From Coriobacteriaceae bacterium EMTCatB1 (GTDB taxonomy: Bacteria > Actinomycetota > Coriobacteriia > Anaerosomatales > Anaerosomataceae), in NCBI GenBank assembly GCA_001950395.1, contig BDLO01000001.1, positions 310,001 to 374,000 of the forward strand: a stretch of DNA of 64,000 bases, given 5' to 3'. The first letter of the stretch is position 1, and each line of letters opens with the position of its first letter. A program made the translations under genes and the position numbers. The notes below the pieces were generated by a model. It saw nothing but the letters and a program-made list of their open reading frames with translations. It was not told the DNA's origin and searched no databases. Below, piece after piece: positions 9,201-16,492 of this stretch.

Positions 9201-9542
9201 GCGGTCCAGCCCTTGGACCCTGAGCTGCCATGGCGTCAAGTCGTCGGGTCTCGTGCGGAACACGTCCTCAAGCTCTTCACGGCTGCCGACAAGCCCATGC
9301 TCAGCGAACAGGTTCACGATCTCGCGCAGTCTCCGTTTGCGGTTCCTGAGCCGACGCCGCTGGCTCCTGGCGACGCGACGTTCCTCGGCAGGCGTGGTGG
9401 CGTTTGCCGCCTCGCTCCGCACCGCATCGAACGCTCGAACGCCGAGCCGGACGAGACGGATCGGATCATCGGATTCATTCAGCTCGACGACGCTCCACCC
9501 GACGCTCTCGCTGCCGATGTCGAGACCCAACGAATAGCGCAT
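6276..9542 (-). CDS. cas9: CRISPR-associated endonuclease Cas9, compact type II-C
   Basis: RNA-guided DNA endonuclease of 1,088 aa, in the short II-C size class. RuvC-I is at the N-terminus with Asp8 (SLGLDIGSESVGWS). The arginine-rich bridge helix is about 55-75 (RRVARSQRRRLRNRKRRLREIV). RuvC-II has Glu511 (VVVELAREA), HNH has His593 and Asn607 (EIDHAIPRSVSFDDSMANKV), and RuvC-III has His730 and Asp733 (HHAIDA). All nuclease residues are intact. The ATG at 9542 is preferred because GGGGGTG lies 6 nt upstream; a GTG at 9572 would add ten residues. It is first gene of the cas operon, with the tracrRNA just upstream on the same strand. The C-terminal PAM-interacting part is recognisable only by position. 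Confidence 0.98.
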   Translation of the reverse strand: MRYSLGLDIGSESVGWSVVELNESDDPIRLVRLGVRAFDAVRSEAANATTPAEERRVARSQRRRLRNRKRRLREIVNLFAEHGLVGSREELEDVFRTRPDDLTPWQLRVQGLDRRLEPREWARALFHIARHRGFKSTRRGEMETVDAEEKKKLGEMLSGIKSIHDGMVAHGYRTVAEYMESPDWPHGEQRRNKGGQYICTIGRDDLLAEARTLFDTQRRLGNPHASLEMEQRYIEIVDEPPHLTEGPDLMKKVGRCFLEPDEPRAPRATFTAQKFMALQTLVNQTLTHSSGARRRLDPEEIALLFQEALEVKDLKYKRALKALCADDGWLFEVRGRKRGKTLADMQSETLLKLESYHKVRSALEDDFPQAWEQIRSNPDLFDEIASRLTYWLRPDSAYNALIELGIEEGAARELADSVVFDGHARLSLKAMRNLIPYLEQGKVYSEACELAGYNHSLRQTGAKSDRIPPLDTLEDFNSITNPNVKRALTQTRKVVNAIVAEYGLPSRVVVELAREAALSPQKRREIEQEQLKNRREKERIFDRIRELAPAAVPERVWRKYLLYEQQGGKCAYSLQDLDLRRVLTDQTYTEIDHAIPRSVSFDDSMANKVLVLTEENRNKGDELAAVYVKRAHGDAHFERYAAWVQSSPMPPKKKRLLLTEELSEDQKRELQGRYLTATQFAAKYFLRIVKSYLDLPETRVLAVNGRMTNDLRWRLGLGEEKNRQESDKHHAIDATLCAIADHKMVHRMARYFKARERCEKTPDGRWIDPDTGEIVEPPVLEPWPEFRDSVIAAAEQIVVSRMPNRRLSGRGHKETLYSLKHVRKALGELPKRGRVALSGADPRPTKRTKLSQLSDSQIREILKTPSPILVDEEANWRLYELIRQRLREAEHETGKTWAERAFGPQAEPLRMPTNDGRPGPIVRSIRLFTDARSGIVVRGGMAENDTIVRLDIYRKANSAGKVRHYVVPVYAADVAAGWIPNRAAVQGKPESEWPVMDETYEFLFSLHPGDCFRVWKNESQPGPLLYMTSFDRNSVRISGNLHDRSNRKPDGTIDPVRVSPKLAHRIEKVEVSITGEIAPVRRTGKRPA

Positions 9543-9589
9543 GACGAACACCCCCGCTTCGACGTGCAGCACGACGCTGACATGCTTGA

Positions 9590-9598
9590 ATTACAGCA
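9590..9598 (-). promoter_or_regulatory. Putative cas operon promoter (TGC-TGTAAT)
   Basis: On the minus strand an extended -10, TGC then TGTAAT (9595-9590), sits between the tracrRNA terminator and the cas9 start codon. This would leave a leader of about 40 nt. A TTGGTG further upstream is 19 nt away, so the -35 is weak. The TGC extension matches those in the repeats and at the tracrRNA. Confidence 0.45.
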
Positions 9599-9657
9599 TA
9601 TCCCATCGGTCTGACACCAATGGACGAGAGGGGGCTGAGCGGTTCTGATTCGGGCCA

Positions 9658-9752
9658 AAGAAAACGGATACCCCCAAGAGCGTATGCTCCGGGGGCTTAC
9701 CGTGCTGCGCTGAAGGCTGAGCCAACAGCGTTATCATGGGAACCCTGCAAGC
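9658..9752 (-). ncRNA. tracrRNA of the type II-C system
   Basis: The anti-repeat at about 9732-9758 pairs with the first 25 nt of the crRNA repeat. It has eight pairs (including one G-U), a UU/UU internal bulge, then eight more pairs through CCCUGCAA and a few beyond. The bulge is the usual feature of type II repeat:anti-repeat duplexes. Downstream on the minus strand is a nested hairpin at 9708-9730 (CGCTG...CAGCG around GGCTCAGCC), a nexus candidate. A GC-rich hairpin at 9671-9695 (CCCCCGGAGC / GCTCTTGGGGG) followed by a T-rich stretch is a terminator. Ends are estimated from the promoter and terminator. It lies between cas9 and the nucleotidyltransferase gene, in the cas9 direction. Confidence 0.87.
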
Positions 9753-9755
9753 CAT

Positions 9756-9785
9756 CAGATAGCACAGAGTCCTGTCGTTCGTCAA
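9756..9785 (-). promoter_or_regulatory. Putative tracrRNA promoter
   Basis: On the minus strand TTGACG (9785-9780) is followed after 18 nt by TATCTG (9761-9756), which carries a TGC extension. Transcription would begin near 9750, inside the anti-repeat flank, giving an RNA of about 95 nt. Assigned by consensus only. Confidence 0.5.
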
Positions 9786-9864
9786 GAACTGCCTCGCTTC
9801 GTGCGCTGTCCGCTGATCGAGGCCAGGCGGCGCGGCGAAGGCGTGATGGACGACCGCCGTCGCG

Positions 9865-10908
9865 TCAGCCCGTTATGGCCCTGAGCCTCAGCGCGAGCTC
9901 CGGCTGTTCGTCCTTGAGCGCCGCGACGGCCTCGCGCACCAGCCGGACGCTTCGGCGACCCTCGCCGAGGAAGGCGTCCCAGGCACGTTCGACGTCGCCT
10001 GGACGATCCTCCAGGACAGCGCGCAAGACCTGCGCGGCCTGCTCGAGGTCCTTGCACGCCTTGGCTTGCTGGGTGGCAGGCCGAGACCGCGACACCAGCA
10101 GCTTGTGCAGACCGAACCGCGCTGGTTGAGGGACGCGCACCAGGATCCCATCTCCGTCGACGATGGCGCCCTCGACTGGGCTCTCGATCAGATACGACAG
10201 GTGTCTGATCGGCTGGGCAGCGACTCCGAGGTGATGGATGTGCACCGGCCGATCGGATTCGCGGCGGGCCGGCGTGATGATGTCCACCCTGAGCCCTTTT
10301 CCCCGAACGGTGAATGAAGTCGTAGGGCTGTCGGCCTCGAGGCCGGGGACCGGAAGGAATCCCATGTTGAGACGCTCCAACGCCGTCGCCACGTCGGCTG
10401 AAGGGTGGGGGACCGCCACGGTGATCCGCGGATCTGCGGCGATGTCGATGTCGAGCGTCTTCAGCGACGAAGACCAGCGCCATCCGAGGAGGTTGCCGAT
10501 TGCGACGAAGGCGTGCGTGCCGACGAGCACTCCACCGAGCCGGAAGACGCCGGCGTCGGCGAGTGCTCCGATCACACGCGCGGATGGGGAGTCGGTGACC
10601 ATCCCGCCGCCAGCCCTGACGAGCGATGCGAGCCGGGCGATCGAACGCTTGTCAGACTCGGCGAGGGCACGCGTCTCGGCGAACCGCGTGACGAGATCGT
10701 CGAGGTCTGGGGATTTCGGCCCGATGTAGGTCTGGCGCTTGGTTCCTCCAGGGAGCGACTGTTGGAAGTAGTAGTACTGGCGGCCTTTGACTGTCTTGAG
10801 CGTGAAGGTCCCGGGCGAATACCCGAGCGAACGCATCGCCTCGAACGTCCGTAGGCGCTCGACGAGCTCTGCGCACAGAGTCTGCGTCTCGAGCGGCATG
10901 CGCTCCAT
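9865..10908 (-). CDS. GSU2403-type nucleotidyltransferase-fold protein
   Basis: A 347-aa cytoplasmic protein that looks like the GSU2403 family of nucleotidyltransferase-fold proteins. The N-terminal 100 residues are helical and include YYYFQQSLPGGTKRQTYIGP. The NTase core has GGVLVGTHAF (125-134) and the metal-binding pair TLDIDIA (Asp153, Asp155). The remainder is helical, ending in a 60-residue helical tail. The ATG is chosen for the GGGAGG six bases upstream. It is monocistronic, next to CRISPR-Cas, with a 9-bp inverted repeat in its promoter region. Related folds serve in toxin-antitoxin and defence systems, but substrate and role are unknown; no partner gene is adjacent. Confidence 0.7.
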   Translation of the reverse strand: MERMPLETQTLCAELVERLRTFEAMRSLGYSPGTFTLKTVKGRQYYYFQQSLPGGTKRQTYIGPKSPDLDDLVTRFAETRALAESDKRSIARLASLVRAGGGMVTDSPSARVIGALADAGVFRLGGVLVGTHAFVAIGNLLGWRWSSSLKTLDIDIAADPRITVAVPHPSADVATALERLNMGFLPVPGLEADSPTTSFTVRGKGLRVDIITPARRESDRPVHIHHLGVAAQPIRHLSYLIESPVEGAIVDGDGILVRVPQPARFGLHKLLVSRSRPATQQAKACKDLEQAAQVLRAVLEDRPGDVERAWDAFLGEGRRSVRLVREAVAALKDEQPELALRLRAITG

Positions 10909-10925
10909 GGTCGGCCTCCCACGCG

Positions 10926-10959
10926 GTTATACGCAGTATGCACCAAATCGGCGTATAAC
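10926..10959. promoter_or_regulatory. 9-bp inverted repeat upstream of the nucleotidyltransferase gene
   Basis: GTTATACGC (10926-10934) and GCGTATAAC (10951-10959) are perfect reverse complements with 16 bp between them, 18-51 bp before the start codon at 10908. The arms contain TATAAC/TATACG, so they would overlap -10 elements on either strand. This looks like an operator, perhaps for autoregulation; the protein that binds is not evident. Confidence 0.5.
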
Positions 10960-11176
10960 TCAAGCGGCTGAACCTTCCGTCGTCTCTGCGACTGCCCCCG
11001 GGCCGTCTCACGCTGCGCACTACCCAACACACGCCCTCGCGTGGTACCATCATCGGGCTTGTGCAGACCCGCACAGGCAGGAGTACTGTAGGCCCCCGAG
11101 ATGCATGTACGGAAAGCAGTCGACCGAGACACGAGTACGTGAGGATCGGGGCCCCATACGGAAAGGGGCCACCAGA

Positions 11177-12481
11177 GTGGTAGAGAACGACAGCATCATC
11201 GAGCAGGACAAGGACTACACCGACGAGGAGATGCACGCCCTCATCGACGGCACCATCACCGACTTCGATGACGGCGACCTCGTCACCGGAACCGTCGTGA
11301 AGGTCGAGCGGGACGAAGTCCTGCTGGACATCGGGTACAAGTCCGAAGGCGTCATCCCTGCGCGTGAGCTCTCGATCCGCAAGGACGCCGATCCCAGCGA
11401 CGTCGTCAAGGTCGGCGACACCATCGAGGCGCTCGTCCTGCAGAAGGAAGACAAGGACGGCCGGCTCATCCTCTCGCGCAAGCGCGCCGCGTACGAGCGT
11501 GCGTGGGTGCAGATCGAGGAGAAGTTCCAGAAGGGCGAGAACGTCGTCGGCGAGGTCATCGAGGTCGTCAAGGGCGGTCTCATCCTCGACATCGGGCTGC
11601 GTGGCTTCCTGCCGGCGTCGCTCGTCGACCTGCGCCGCGTGAAGGACCTGCACGCGTACCTCGGCGAGAAGCTCGAGTGCCGCATCATCGAGATGGACCG
11701 CAACCGCAACAACGTCGTCCTCTCGCGCCGCGTGGTGCTGGAGGAGGACCGCAAGCAGGAGCGCCAGGAGATCTTGAGCAAGCTCGTCAAGGGCATGATC
11801 CTGCCCGGCACCGTCTCCTCGATCGTCGACTTCGGCGCGTTCGTCGACCTCGGCGGCATCGACGGGCTCGTGCACATCTCCGAGCTCTCGTGGAGCCACG
11901 TCAACCACCCGTCCGAGGTCGTGTCGGTGGGCGACAAGGTCGAGGTGCAGGTGCTCGACGTCGACCTCGAGCGCGAGCGCATCTCGCTTGGCCTGAAGCA
12001 GACCCAGGAAGACCCGTGGAAGCAGCTCGTCCAGGGCTTCGAGGTCGGTCAGCTCGTGAGCGGGAAGGTCACCAAGCTCGTGCCGTTCGGCGCGTTCGTC
12101 GAGATCGGCGAGGGCGTCGAGGGTCTCGTGCACATCTCCGAGATGGCGCGCGGCCACGTCGAGAAGGCTGAGGACGTCGTGACGGTGGGCCAGGAGGTCC
12201 AGGTCAAGATCATGGAGATCGACCCCGAGCGGCGCCGCATCTCGCTCTCGATCCGCGCCGCCAACGAGGAGCTCGGCATCGAGGACGCGATTCCCGAGAC
12301 CGAGGAGGAAGCGGAAGCCGAGGAGGCGCCGGAGGCCGAGGCCGCTGAGACTGCTGCCGAGGAGCCCGCGGCGGAAGCGGAGGCCGCTGAGGAGGCCGCG
12401 CCCGAGGAGCCGGCAGCGGAGGCCGAGGAGCCCGAGGCCAGCGACGAGGAGCCGGCCGAAGAGGATCCCGCAGCCGAGTAG
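11177..12481 (+). CDS. rpsA: 30S ribosomal protein S1
   Basis: RNA-binding ribosomal protein of 434 aa with four S1 domains, as usual for Gram-positive forms: about 35-105, 120-190, 207-277 and 292-362. The third and fourth carry the classic SSIVDFGAFVDLGGIDGLVHISELS and TKLVPFGAFVEIGEGVEGLVHISEMA. The last 75 residues are an acidic Glu/Ala-rich low-complexity tail. The start is GTG 8 nt after AAAGGGG; the longer open frame upstream lacks family similarity. It is followed by coaE after a GC-rich hairpin. Confidence 0.96.
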   Translation: MVENDSIIEQDKDYTDEEMHALIDGTITDFDDGDLVTGTVVKVERDEVLLDIGYKSEGVIPARELSIRKDADPSDVVKVGDTIEALVLQKEDKDGRLILSRKRAAYERAWVQIEEKFQKGENVVGEVIEVVKGGLILDIGLRGFLPASLVDLRRVKDLHAYLGEKLECRIIEMDRNRNNVVLSRRVVLEEDRKQERQEILSKLVKGMILPGTVSSIVDFGAFVDLGGIDGLVHISELSWSHVNHPSEVVSVGDKVEVQVLDVDLERERISLGLKQTQEDPWKQLVQGFEVGQLVSGKVTKLVPFGAFVEIGEGVEGLVHISEMARGHVEKAEDVVTVGQEVQVKIMEIDPERRRISLSIRAANEELGIEDAIPETEEEAEAEEAPEAEAAETAAEEPAAEAEAAEEAAPEEPAAEAEEPEASDEEPAEEDPAAE

Positions 12482-12501
12482 CGGCTGACTGACGAATCGC
12501 G

Positions 12502-12544
12502 AGGGCCGGCGCGTCCGCGAGGGCAGCCGGCCCTGCGTGTTCTG
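12502..12544 (+). terminator. Intercistronic hairpin rpsA/coaE
   Basis: AGGGCCGGC and GCCGGCCCT form a perfect 9-bp stem around a 25-nt loop between the rpsA stop and the coaE ribosome site. No clear T-run follows, so it may be a weak terminator or an mRNA-stabilising structure rather than a full stop. Confidence 0.45.
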
Positions 12545-12552
12545 GAGGAACG

Positions 12553-13164
12553 ATGTACGTGCTCGCCATCACCGGCGGCATCGGAGCCGGGAAGTCGACG
12601 GCGGCGCGCGTCCTGGCCGAACGGGGCGCGGTCGTCATCGACGCCGACGATCTCGCCAAGGGGCTGCTGCAGCCGGGCTCGCCGGTCGTGGAGCCGATCG
12701 TGGAGGCGTTCGGCGAGGGGGTGCGCTCCGCGGACGGCGGCATCGAGCCAGCGGCGCTCGCGGAGGCGGCGTTCGCGTCGCCCGAGGCGGCCGCTCGGCT
12801 GAACGCCATCGTGCACCCAGCGGTGTACGCCGCGCTCGCGGGCGCGCTCGACGCGCTCGCGGCGCAGGCCAAGCCGCCGCGGGTCGTGGTCGTCGACATC
12901 CCGCTTCTGTACGAGGCGCCGCGCTTCCTCGACCTGTTCGACGCCGTGCTCGCCATCTCGGCGTCAGACGACGCGCAGTTGGAGCGGCTGGCCGCGCGCG
13001 GGATGTCAGCCGTCGACGCCGAGCGCCGCATGGCATGCCAGGCAAGCGACACGGAGCGCCGTTCAATCGCCGACTACGTCATCGAGAACGACGGCGACGA
13101 GGACGCGTTCCGGCGTGCCGTGGAGGAGTTCTTCGAGCGTGAGATCGCGCCGCGCTTCTCGTGA
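12553..13164 (+). CDS. coaE: Dephospho-CoA kinase
   Basis: Catalyses the last step of coenzyme A synthesis, phosphorylating the 3'-OH of dephospho-CoA. It has 203 aa with a Walker A at residues 8-16 (GGIGAGKST), the DADDLAKGLL substrate motif near 31-40, IVHPAV, and VVVDIPLLYEAPRF. The ATG follows TGGAGGAACG. Its stop lies 4 bp before the GTG of the lytic transglycosylase, and uvrB overlaps that gene, giving the compact order coaE-slt-uvrB. Confidence 0.95.
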   Translation: MYVLAITGGIGAGKSTAARVLAERGAVVIDADDLAKGLLQPGSPVVEPIVEAFGEGVRSADGGIEPAALAEAAFASPEAAARLNAIVHPAVYAALAGALDALAAQAKPPRVVVVDIPLLYEAPRFLDLFDAVLAISASDDAQLERLAARGMSAVDAERRMACQASDTERRSIADYVIENDGDEDAFRRAVEEFFEREIAPRFS

Positions 13165-13168
13165 TCGC

Positions 13169-13735
13169 GTGCTTGCACCGCACCGGGCGTGGCTGCTCGC
13201 GGTCCTCGCCGTGCTGGCGCTCGTGGCGGCTGCCGCCGCGCGCGGGCCGGTGTGGGCGCAGCGGCTCTACCACCCGCTGCGCTACGAGGCGGAGATCGCG
13301 CGAGCTGCCGACGCCAACCGTATCGACCCGTACCTCGTGGCGGCCGTCATCAACGCCGAGTCTGGCTTCGACCCGGATCTGGTGTCACGCGCCGGCGCGG
13401 TCGGGCTCATGCAGGTGATGCCGGCCACGGCCAAGGAAGTCGCCGCTTCGCTCGGCATCCCCGCCGACCGGCTCGACCTCAAGGACCCGGCCGTCAACGT
13501 CGCCATCGGCACGCGGCACCTCGCGGACCTGCTCGCGCGCTACGAGGACACCGCCACGGCGCTCGCGGCGTACAATGCGGGGGCAGGGACGGTCGGGCGG
13601 TGGATGGCCGAGGAGGGGACCGAGACGCTCACGAAGGCACGGTACCCCGAGACGGCCGCCTACGTCGAGCGCGTGCTCGACGAGCGCGACCGCTACGCAC
13701 GGCTCTACCCCGACGCGTTCGCGGAGGCGCGCTGA
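13169..13735 (+). CDS. Membrane-anchored lytic transglycosylase (SLT domain)
   Basis: Cleaves the glycan strands of peptidoglycan outside the membrane. The 188-aa protein starts with one hydrophobic segment ([17 protein letters not shown]), serving as signal or anchor. The SLT domain then has the catalytic Glu in [10 protein letters not shown], followed by [16 protein letters not shown] and the late motif [15 protein letters not shown]. The GTG start 4 bp after the coaE stop is chosen because earlier codons overlap coaE and are not family-like. Its stop overlaps the uvrB ATG. Confidence 0.88.
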   Translation: MLAPHRAWLLAVLAVLALVAAAAARGPVWAQRLYHPLRYEAEIARAADANRIDPYLVAAVINAESGFDPDLVSRAGAVGLMQVMPATAKEVAASLGIPADRLDLKDPAVNVAIGTRHLADLLARYEDTATALAAYNAGAGTVGRWMAEEGTETLTKARYPETAAYVERVLDERDRYARLYPDAFAEAR

Positions 13736-15801
13736 TGCCGGAGTTCCAGGTCATCTCCGAGTACGAGCCGGCAGGCGACCAGCCCAAGGCGATCGCCGAG
13801 CTCGCGCGCGGCGTGCGCGAGGGCATGCGCGACCAGACGCTGCTCGGCGTCACCGGCTCCGGCAAGACGTTCACGATGGCGAAGGTCATCGAAGCCGTGC
13901 AGAAGCCCACGCTCGTGCTCGCGCCCAACAAGACGCTCGCGGCGCAGCTCGCATCCGAGATCCGCGACCTGATGCCGCGCAACGCCGTCGTGTACTTCGT
14001 GTCGTACTACGACTACTACCAGCCAGAGGCGTACGTCCCCACGACCGACACCTACATCGAGAAGGACGCCTCGATCAACGAGGAGGTCGAGAAGCTCCGG
14101 CACGCCGCCACCGCCGCGTTGCTCTCCCGGCGCGACGTGGTGGTCGTCGCGAGCGTGTCGTGCATCTACGGCATCGGCTCGCCCGAGGACTACGCGGGCA
14201 TGGCGGTCTTCCTCGAGCGCGGCAAGCAGTACGACCGCGACCAGCTCATCCGCGACCTGATCGGCATCCAGTACGACCGCAACGACTACGAGTCGGCCCG
14301 CGGGACCTTCCGCGTGCGCGGCGACGTCGTGGACGTCTTCCCGCCGTACGCCGAGAACCTCGTGCGCGTGGAGTTCTTCGGCGACGAGATCGACGCGATC
14401 GCCGAGGTCGACCCGCTCACCGGCGAGGTCGTCGAGCAGCTGGAGTCGCTGCCGGTGTGGCCGGCCACGCACTACGTCACGCGGCCCGAGCGCATCCAGG
14501 AGGCGCTCGACTCGATCCGCGAGGAGCTGCGCGAGCGGCTGGCCGAGCTCAAAGCGCAGGGCAAGCTCCTCGAGGCGCAGCGTCTGGAGATGCGCACCTC
14601 CTACGACCTCGAGATCCTCGAGACGATGGGGTTCTGCAGCGGCATCGAGAACTACTCGCGCCACCTGGACGGCCGCAAGCCGGGGGAGCCGCCGCACACG
14701 CTCATCGACTACTTCCCGAAGGACTTCTTGTGCATCATCGACGAGTCGCACGTGACCGTCCCGCAGCTGCACGGCATGCACGAAGGCGACCGGTCGCGCA
14801 AGATCACGCTCGTCGAGCACGGATTTCGGCTGCCCAGCGCCCTCGACAACCGGCCGCTCACGTTCCACGAGTTCCGCGAGCGCGTGCCGCAGACGATATT
14901 CGTGTCGGCGACGCCCGGCGACTACGAGCTCCGGGTGAGCGAGCAGGTCGTCGAGCAGATCATCCGGCCGACGGGGCTCGTGGACCCGAAGGTCGTGGTG
15001 CGGCCTACGAAGGGGCAGATCGACGACCTCATGGAGGAGATCCGCCAGCGCGTGGAGCGCGACGAGCGCGTGCTCGTCACGACGCTCACCAAGAAGATGG
15101 CGGAGGACCTCACCGAGTACCTCGCGGAGCACGGCGTGAAGGTGCGGTACCTGCACTCCGACATCGGCACGCTCGAGCGGGTCGAGATCCTGCGCGACCT
15201 GCGCTCTGGCGTCGTCGACGTCGTGGTCGGCATCAACCTCCTGCGCGAGGGGCTCGACCTGCCGGAGGTCTCGCTCGTCGCCATCCTCGACGCCGACAAA
15301 GAGGGCTTCCTGCGCAACCACCGCTCGCTCATCCAGACGATCGGCCGCGCCGCGCGCAACGTCTCAGGCGAGGTCATCCTGTACGCCGACACGGTCACGG
15401 ACTCCATGCGCACCGCCATCGACGAGACCGAGCGCCGCCGCGCCATCCAGCTCGCGTACAACGCCGAGCACGGCATCGAGCCGAAGACGATCCGCAAGGC
15501 CATCCACGACATCGCGCAGTACGTGCGGGAGACCGAAGCCGGGCTCGAGCCGTCGGTGGAAGTGGCACGCGACCTGGCGACGCTTCCGCGCGACGAGGTG
15601 GCGCGCATCATCGCCACGATGGAGGAGGAGATGCACGCCGCCGCCGAGGCGCTCGACTTCGAGACGGCCGCTCGCTTGCGCGACCAGGTGGTGAAGCTGC
15701 GAGCGGAGATCGACGCGACGAGCGCAGACGAGGTGCTCGCGCGTCTCAAGCAGGGCGCGCGTCGCGGCTCGACGCACGGCGTCAAGAAGCGGCGGCGCTA
15801 G
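13735..15801 (+). CDS. uvrB: UvrABC excinuclease subunit B
   Basis: Damage-verifying helicase-like subunit of nucleotide excision repair, 688 aa. It shows the opening [15 protein letters not shown], Walker A GVTGSGKT near residue 36, the beta-hairpin region [21 protein letters not shown], the helicase motifs [28 protein letters not shown] and [11 protein letters not shown]-terminal UVR domain ([20 protein letters not shown]) binds UvrC. The start is the ATG overlapping the transglycosylase stop. uvrA and uvrC lie about 11.5 kb further on. Confidence 0.98.
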   Translation: MPEFQVISEYEPAGDQPKAIAELARGVREGMRDQTLLGVTGSGKTFTMAKVIEAVQKPTLVLAPNKTLAAQLASEIRDLMPRNAVVYFVSYYDYYQPEAYVPTTDTYIEKDASINEEVEKLRHAATAALLSRRDVVVVASVSCIYGIGSPEDYAGMAVFLERGKQYDRDQLIRDLIGIQYDRNDYESARGTFRVRGDVVDVFPPYAENLVRVEFFGDEIDAIAEVDPLTGEVVEQLESLPVWPATHYVTRPERIQEALDSIREELRERLAELKAQGKLLEAQRLEMRTSYDLEILETMGFCSGIENYSRHLDGRKPGEPPHTLIDYFPKDFLCIIDESHVTVPQLHGMHEGDRSRKITLVEHGFRLPSALDNRPLTFHEFRERVPQTIFVSATPGDYELRVSEQVVEQIIRPTGLVDPKVVVRPTKGQIDDLMEEIRQRVERDERVLVTTLTKKMAEDLTEYLAEHGVKVRYLHSDIGTLERVEILRDLRSGVVDVVVGINLLREGLDLPEVSLVAILDADKEGFLRNHRSLIQTIGRAARNVSGEVILYADTVTDSMRTAIDETERRRAIQLAYNAEHGIEPKTIRKAIHDIAQYVRETEAGLEPSVEVARDLATLPRDEVARIIATMEEEMHAAAEALDFETAARLRDQVVKLRAEIDATSADEVLARLKQGARRGSTHGVKKRRR

Positions 15802-15813
15802 GCGTACGCGGCG

Positions 15814-16458
15814 CTACGGCGTGTACTGCTGCGCGACCTTCGTGATGACGCCGTCTTCCACCGTCACGAGGAAGTAGCTGCTCGAGTACTGGTCCGCGAG
15901 CGGCCCCATCAGCCGTGAGTACCACTCGTCCAGCGTGATGTCGCGGCCCTCGAACGACATCGTCCCGTCGTCGTTGTACAGCACGTGCACCATGATATCG
16001 GGCTTGACTGGGAACACGCGCAGCCGCGGGTTGTCGTTCACGATGAGGTAGTCGTTCGGCACCGGCACCTCGAGGCCTCGGCGGGCCGCCTCGCGGTTCG
16101 CGTCGTCGCCGAACAGGAATTGCACGTAGTCGAGCGTGAGACGTATCTGGCCTCCTGAGCGGCTCCAGTCCACCACGAGCGTCGGCTGGTCCACCACGTC
16201 TGTCGAGCGCGTCGTGCCTGACGAGGTCGTCGCGGCAGAACCGCTCGGCGTCGTCGGCTCCTCGCTCGCTGTCGAGGTCGACGGCAGCGACGGCGTCGTG
16301 GTGGGCTCGGGCGTCTGCGTCTGCTCGGCGCTGCTCGATGGCGGCTGCGCTGGCTCGCGCTGCCGTGTCGCGAGGTAGACGGCTGCTCCGCCGAGGACTG
16401 CTGCACCCACGGCCACGGCGGCGATCACCGCGACCGCCTTGCCTCCGGCGAGGTTCAT
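15814..16458 (-). CDS. Hypothetical membrane-anchored protein
   Basis: Not recognised as a named family. The 214-aa product has one N-terminal transmembrane segment (about 8-30, VAVIAAVAVGAAVLGGAAVYLA), a Ser/Thr/Pro-rich linker to about residue 90, and a soluble C-terminal domain of about 120 residues expected outside the cell. The C-terminal domain contains FEGRDITLDEWYSRLMGPL and ends DGVITKVAQQYTP. The start is ATG just after GGGGGTGTGGGAG; a GTG three codons earlier is also possible. It converges on uvrB with a 12-bp gap. Confidence 0.7.
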   Translation of the reverse strand: MNLAGGKAVAVIAAVAVGAAVLGGAAVYLATRQREPAQPPSSSAEQTQTPEPTTTPSLPSTSTASEEPTTPSGSAATTSSGTTRSTDVVDQPTLVVDWSRSGGQIRLTLDYVQFLFGDDANREAARRGLEVPVPNDYLIVNDNPRLRVFPVKPDIMVHVLYNDDGTMSFEGRDITLDEWYSRLMGPLADQYSSSYFLVTVEDGVITKVAQQYTP

Positions 16459-16492
16459 CTCCCACACCCCCTTGGATCGCCCTCCACGCTCA

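Noticed and set aside
13705-15321. 538-codon open frame antisense to uvrB
   Set aside because: Typical high-GC shadow frame: no family resemblance, no ribosome site, and the plus-strand uvrB is unmistakable.
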